A DNA stretch of 7,572 bases, taken from positions 1 to 7,572 of the forward strand of contig CABKMX010000048.1 of assembly GCA_902373595.1 (NCBI GenBank), written 5' to 3'. Below the pieces are notes generated by a model. It was not told where the DNA came from. It saw only the letters and a program-made list of their open reading frames with translations, and searched no databases. Made by a program: the position numbers and the translations under genes. Numbering within the stretch: position 1 is the stretch's first letter; each line of letters opens with the position of its first letter. Shown piece by piece: positions 6,663 to 7,572 of this stretch. The stretch comes from an uncultured Christensenellaceae bacterium. Lineage in GTDB: Bacteria; Bacillota; Clostridia; Christensenellales; UBA3700.

Positions 6663-6732
6663 GTCCCGGTAACCGCACCAAAGCGAAGAACGAGCCCAAC
6701 CGGCTCGTTTTTCGCCATTCAATCTCCGGGAC
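6663..6732. other. 56-bp inverted segment carrying the tRNA-Leu 3' end and terminator, bounded by 7-bp inverted repeats
   Basis: GTCCCGG (6663-6669) and CCGGGAC (6726-6732) are exact inverted repeats; the right copy is part of the tRNA T arm. Between them (6670-6725), read on the plus strand, are TAACCGC (6670-6676), A (6677) and CCA (6678-6680): the acceptor 3' strand, discriminator and CCA tail that the minus-strand tRNA body lacks. These are followed by a terminator ACGAGCC-CAACC-GGCTCGT-TTTT (6690-6712). Inverting only this segment would place all three in the right order and orientation behind the tRNA T stem. This is read directly from the sequence; the cause (recombinase, template switching or assembly error) is open. 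Confidence 0.85.
6690..6712 (+). terminator. Intrinsic terminator inside the inverted segment (points away from its likely gene)
   Basis: ACGAGCC (6690-6696), loop CAACC, GGCTCGT (6702-6708), then T to 6712. The T-run is on the plus strand, where no gene ends. On the minus strand the hairpin is followed only by TTCTT, a weaker signal. In the flipped orientation it would terminate the tRNA-Leu transcript. Confidence 0.75.
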
Positions 6733-6797
6733 TTGAACCCGGATGGTTGCCCATACGCCCCTCAAACGTACGCGTCTGCCTATTCCGCCATAACCGC
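6718..6797 (-). tRNA. tRNA-Leu (anticodon GAG), body intact but 3' acceptor end replaced by inversion
   Basis: From 6797 down to 6726 the minus strand gives a complete class II tRNA body of 72 nt: acceptor 5' strand GCGGTTA, TG, D arm GCG-GAATAGGCAGA-CGC with the GG pair, anticodon arm TACGT-TTGAGGG-GCGTA with anticodon GAG, variable arm TGG-GCAA-CCA, and T arm CCGGG-TTCAAGT-CCCGG. The sequence that follows, AGATTGA-A-TGG, cannot form a proper acceptor stem with GCGGTTA (mismatches at pairs 1-72 and 7-66, three G/T wobbles) and carries no CCA. The correct 3' end is found inverted next to it at 6670-6680. As written, the gene should give a defective tRNA. The perfect state of the rest suggests the inversion is very recent, reversible or artefactual. 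Confidence 0.9.
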
Positions 6798-6818
6798 ATA
6801 TTCGCAACAGCATTGACT

Positions 6819-6847
6819 ATGATAGCGTAAATCAAAGCAAATGTCAA
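6819..6847 (-). promoter_or_regulatory. Sigma-A promoter of tRNA-Leu
   Basis: On the minus strand -35 TTGACA (complement of 6842-6847), 17 bp, -10 TATCAT (complement of 6819-6824); the start is expected near 6812, about 15 nt before the mature 5' end. The -35 box is embedded in a 15-bp inverted repeat GTCAAA-TTG-TTTGAC (6843-6857). Confidence 0.85.
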
Positions 6848-6889
6848 ACAATTTGACGCACTCTCGAAAAATTTTTATGCGAGCGCTTC

Positions 6890-6945
6890 CATGCGTCTGC
6901 GCGGCTTCGGACGGACCCCCTTGCGGAGATCCGTCCTTGCGCATG
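6890..6945 (-). other. Nested RNA hairpin downstream of the Hint-domain gene
   Basis: Just after the stop codon of the Hint gene, the minus-strand RNA can form an outer CATGCG/CGCATG helix (6940-6945 with 6890-6895). Inside is a 12-pair stem GGACGGATCTCC-GCAA-GGGGGTCCGTCC (6909-6936) closed by a GNRA tetraloop. Two of its pairs are G/U on the minus strand and would be C/A mismatches on the plus strand, so the fold belongs to the minus-strand transcript. No direct T-run follows; the AAAAATTTTT palindrome lies farther on at 6867-6876. It may be a 3'-end stabiliser or an unusual terminator. Confidence 0.6.
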
Positions 6946-6947
6946 CT

Positions 6948-7572
6948 TCATCTCAATTGAGATTGGATGAGGTAGGGAATGTCCTCGATGTCGAGATAGC
7001 CCTTGCCGACGATGATTGAGAAATATTGTCCGTTGAGCGCGTAGAACTCCTCTTCGGTCACATATTCCGCCCAATCTTCATACTCGAACAGGCCGTACTT
7101 TTCGATGTCCGCCTGCATTTTGGCTTGGTCGTACATCATGTTTTCACCCATCTCGAAATAGGTGAACAATCCTTTGACTGCCTCGCTTGTCATCGACAAT
7201 TTGCCGTCCATAAACACGTTGCCGTTGTATGCGGTCAAGAGCGAATAGACGCCGGTGAACTCTCTGTAGATGCTCACGTCGACCAGCGTGACGGTCGACC
7301 ATCCCTCTCCGTTGTCGAGCGCGAAGTCTTCGCCGAGGAATTCGCTGTAGTTGTCCGCCGAAATGAACACCATCTCATTGCGATCGGCATTGAAGAAGCC
7401 GTGATCCGTTACCACTTTGATTGTACTGCCGTCGGAGAACTTGAGCTCAATCACTTCGGTTTCTTTTTCGCCGTGATTCCAATGCACGATGACCGGCTGC
7501 GCCTCTTTTTGCCCGGTAAAGAAATTCCAAGTCATGACCATGTCGCCGGCGCGGACATCCTCAATCTTCTTT
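6948..7572 (-). CDS. Hint-domain protein, C-terminal part (5' partial)
   Basis: The frame is open to the right edge: ten further in-frame codons (KKIEDVRAGD) precede the ATG at 7541, which has no Shine-Dalgarno sequence, so the true start lies outside. The visible 207 residues begin with IEDVRAGDMVMTWNFFTGQ, then VIELKFSDGSTIKVVTDHGFFN with the intein/Hedgehog block-B-like T-D-H. They continue to VTLVDVSIYREFTGVYSLLTAYNGNVFMDGKLS, which resembles the end of a Hint fold. About 85 acidic and aromatic residues follow (GLFTYFEMGENMMYD... to DIEDIPYLIQSQLR). Hint modules autoprocess polypeptides in inteins, hedgehog-like proteins and polymorphic toxins. The nucleophile region is upstream and unseen, and the usual HN of the terminal block reads GN here, so activity is uncertain. 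The fused partner domain cannot be named. Confidence 0.75.
   Translation of the reverse strand, partial: KKIEDVRAGDMVMTWNFFTGQKEAQPVIVHWNHGEKETEVIELKFSDGSTIKVVTDHGFFNADRNEMVFISADNYSEFLGEDFALDNGEGWSTVTLVDVSIYREFTGVYSLLTAYNGNVFMDGKLSMTSEAVKGLFTYFEMGENMMYDQAKMQADIEKYGLFEYEDWAEYVTEEEFYALNGQYFSIIVGKGYLDIEDIPYLIQSQLR

Noticed and set aside
6663..6680. The tRNA 3'-end copy as an integrase attachment-site duplicate
   Set aside because: Integration into a tRNA leaves the displaced 3' end in the same orientation as the gene. Here it is inverted and only 56 bp away, with no integrase or element in the window.
6663..6797. A natural split or permuted tRNA gene
   Set aside because: Known split and permuted tRNAs are archaeal or eukaryotic, break at other positions and keep leader or linker complementarity for joining. 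Nothing like that is seen here, and a simple inversion explains every base.

Overview
The window looks like chromosomal DNA from an uncultured Bacillota (Clostridia-type) bacterium with moderately high GC. The basis is a threonyl-tRNA synthetase gene behind a canonical T-box leader, strong AGGAGG-type ribosome binding sites, sigma-A style promoters with 17-bp spacers, many intrinsic terminators, a collagen-like surface or exosporium protein, and a Hint-domain protein. No taxon can be fixed without a search.

Layout. (1) 2-694 (+) is the PhoU-like C-terminal end of a Na+/phosphate cotransporter, closed by a terminator at 700-745. (2) 746-1188 has no convincing gene. It holds GC-rich inverted repeats, then a 25-bp inverted repeat that encloses the thrS terminator. 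(3) thrS (1189-3129, -) sits behind a T-box riboswitch (3140-3364) with a clear promoter at 3371-3399. (4) Divergent from it, 3488-4483 (+) encodes a 331-residue collagen-like protein with 53 Gly-X-Y triplets and a three-cysteine N-terminus. A bidirectional terminator at 4491-4525 separates it from the convergent operon. (5) On the minus strand an MscS-type channel (5714-6559) and a membrane-anchored calcineurin-like phosphoesterase (4532-5680) form a two-gene operon with its own promoter at 6585-6613. (6) Upstream lies a tRNA-Leu(GAG) gene with its own promoter, and (7) at the right edge is the C-terminal part of a Hint-domain protein (6948-7572, -).

The most striking observation is in the tRNA gene. 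Its body (6726-6797, -) is intact from the acceptor 5' strand to the end of the T stem, but the sequence that follows does not pair with the acceptor. The missing 3' end (TAACCGC, discriminator A, encoded CCA) and the gene's terminator lie immediately next to it in the opposite orientation (6670-6712 on +). They sit inside a 56-bp segment bounded by a perfect 7-bp inverted repeat, GTCCCGG (6663-6669) and CCGGGAC (6726-6732). Flipping 6670-6725 restores a perfect 83-nt tRNA with CCA and a following intrinsic terminator. This is a micro-inversion that breaks (or could switch) a tRNA gene. It also turns the terminator the wrong way round, upstream of the mscS operon. Whether it is a real allele, a reversible switch or an assembly error cannot be decided from this sequence alone.
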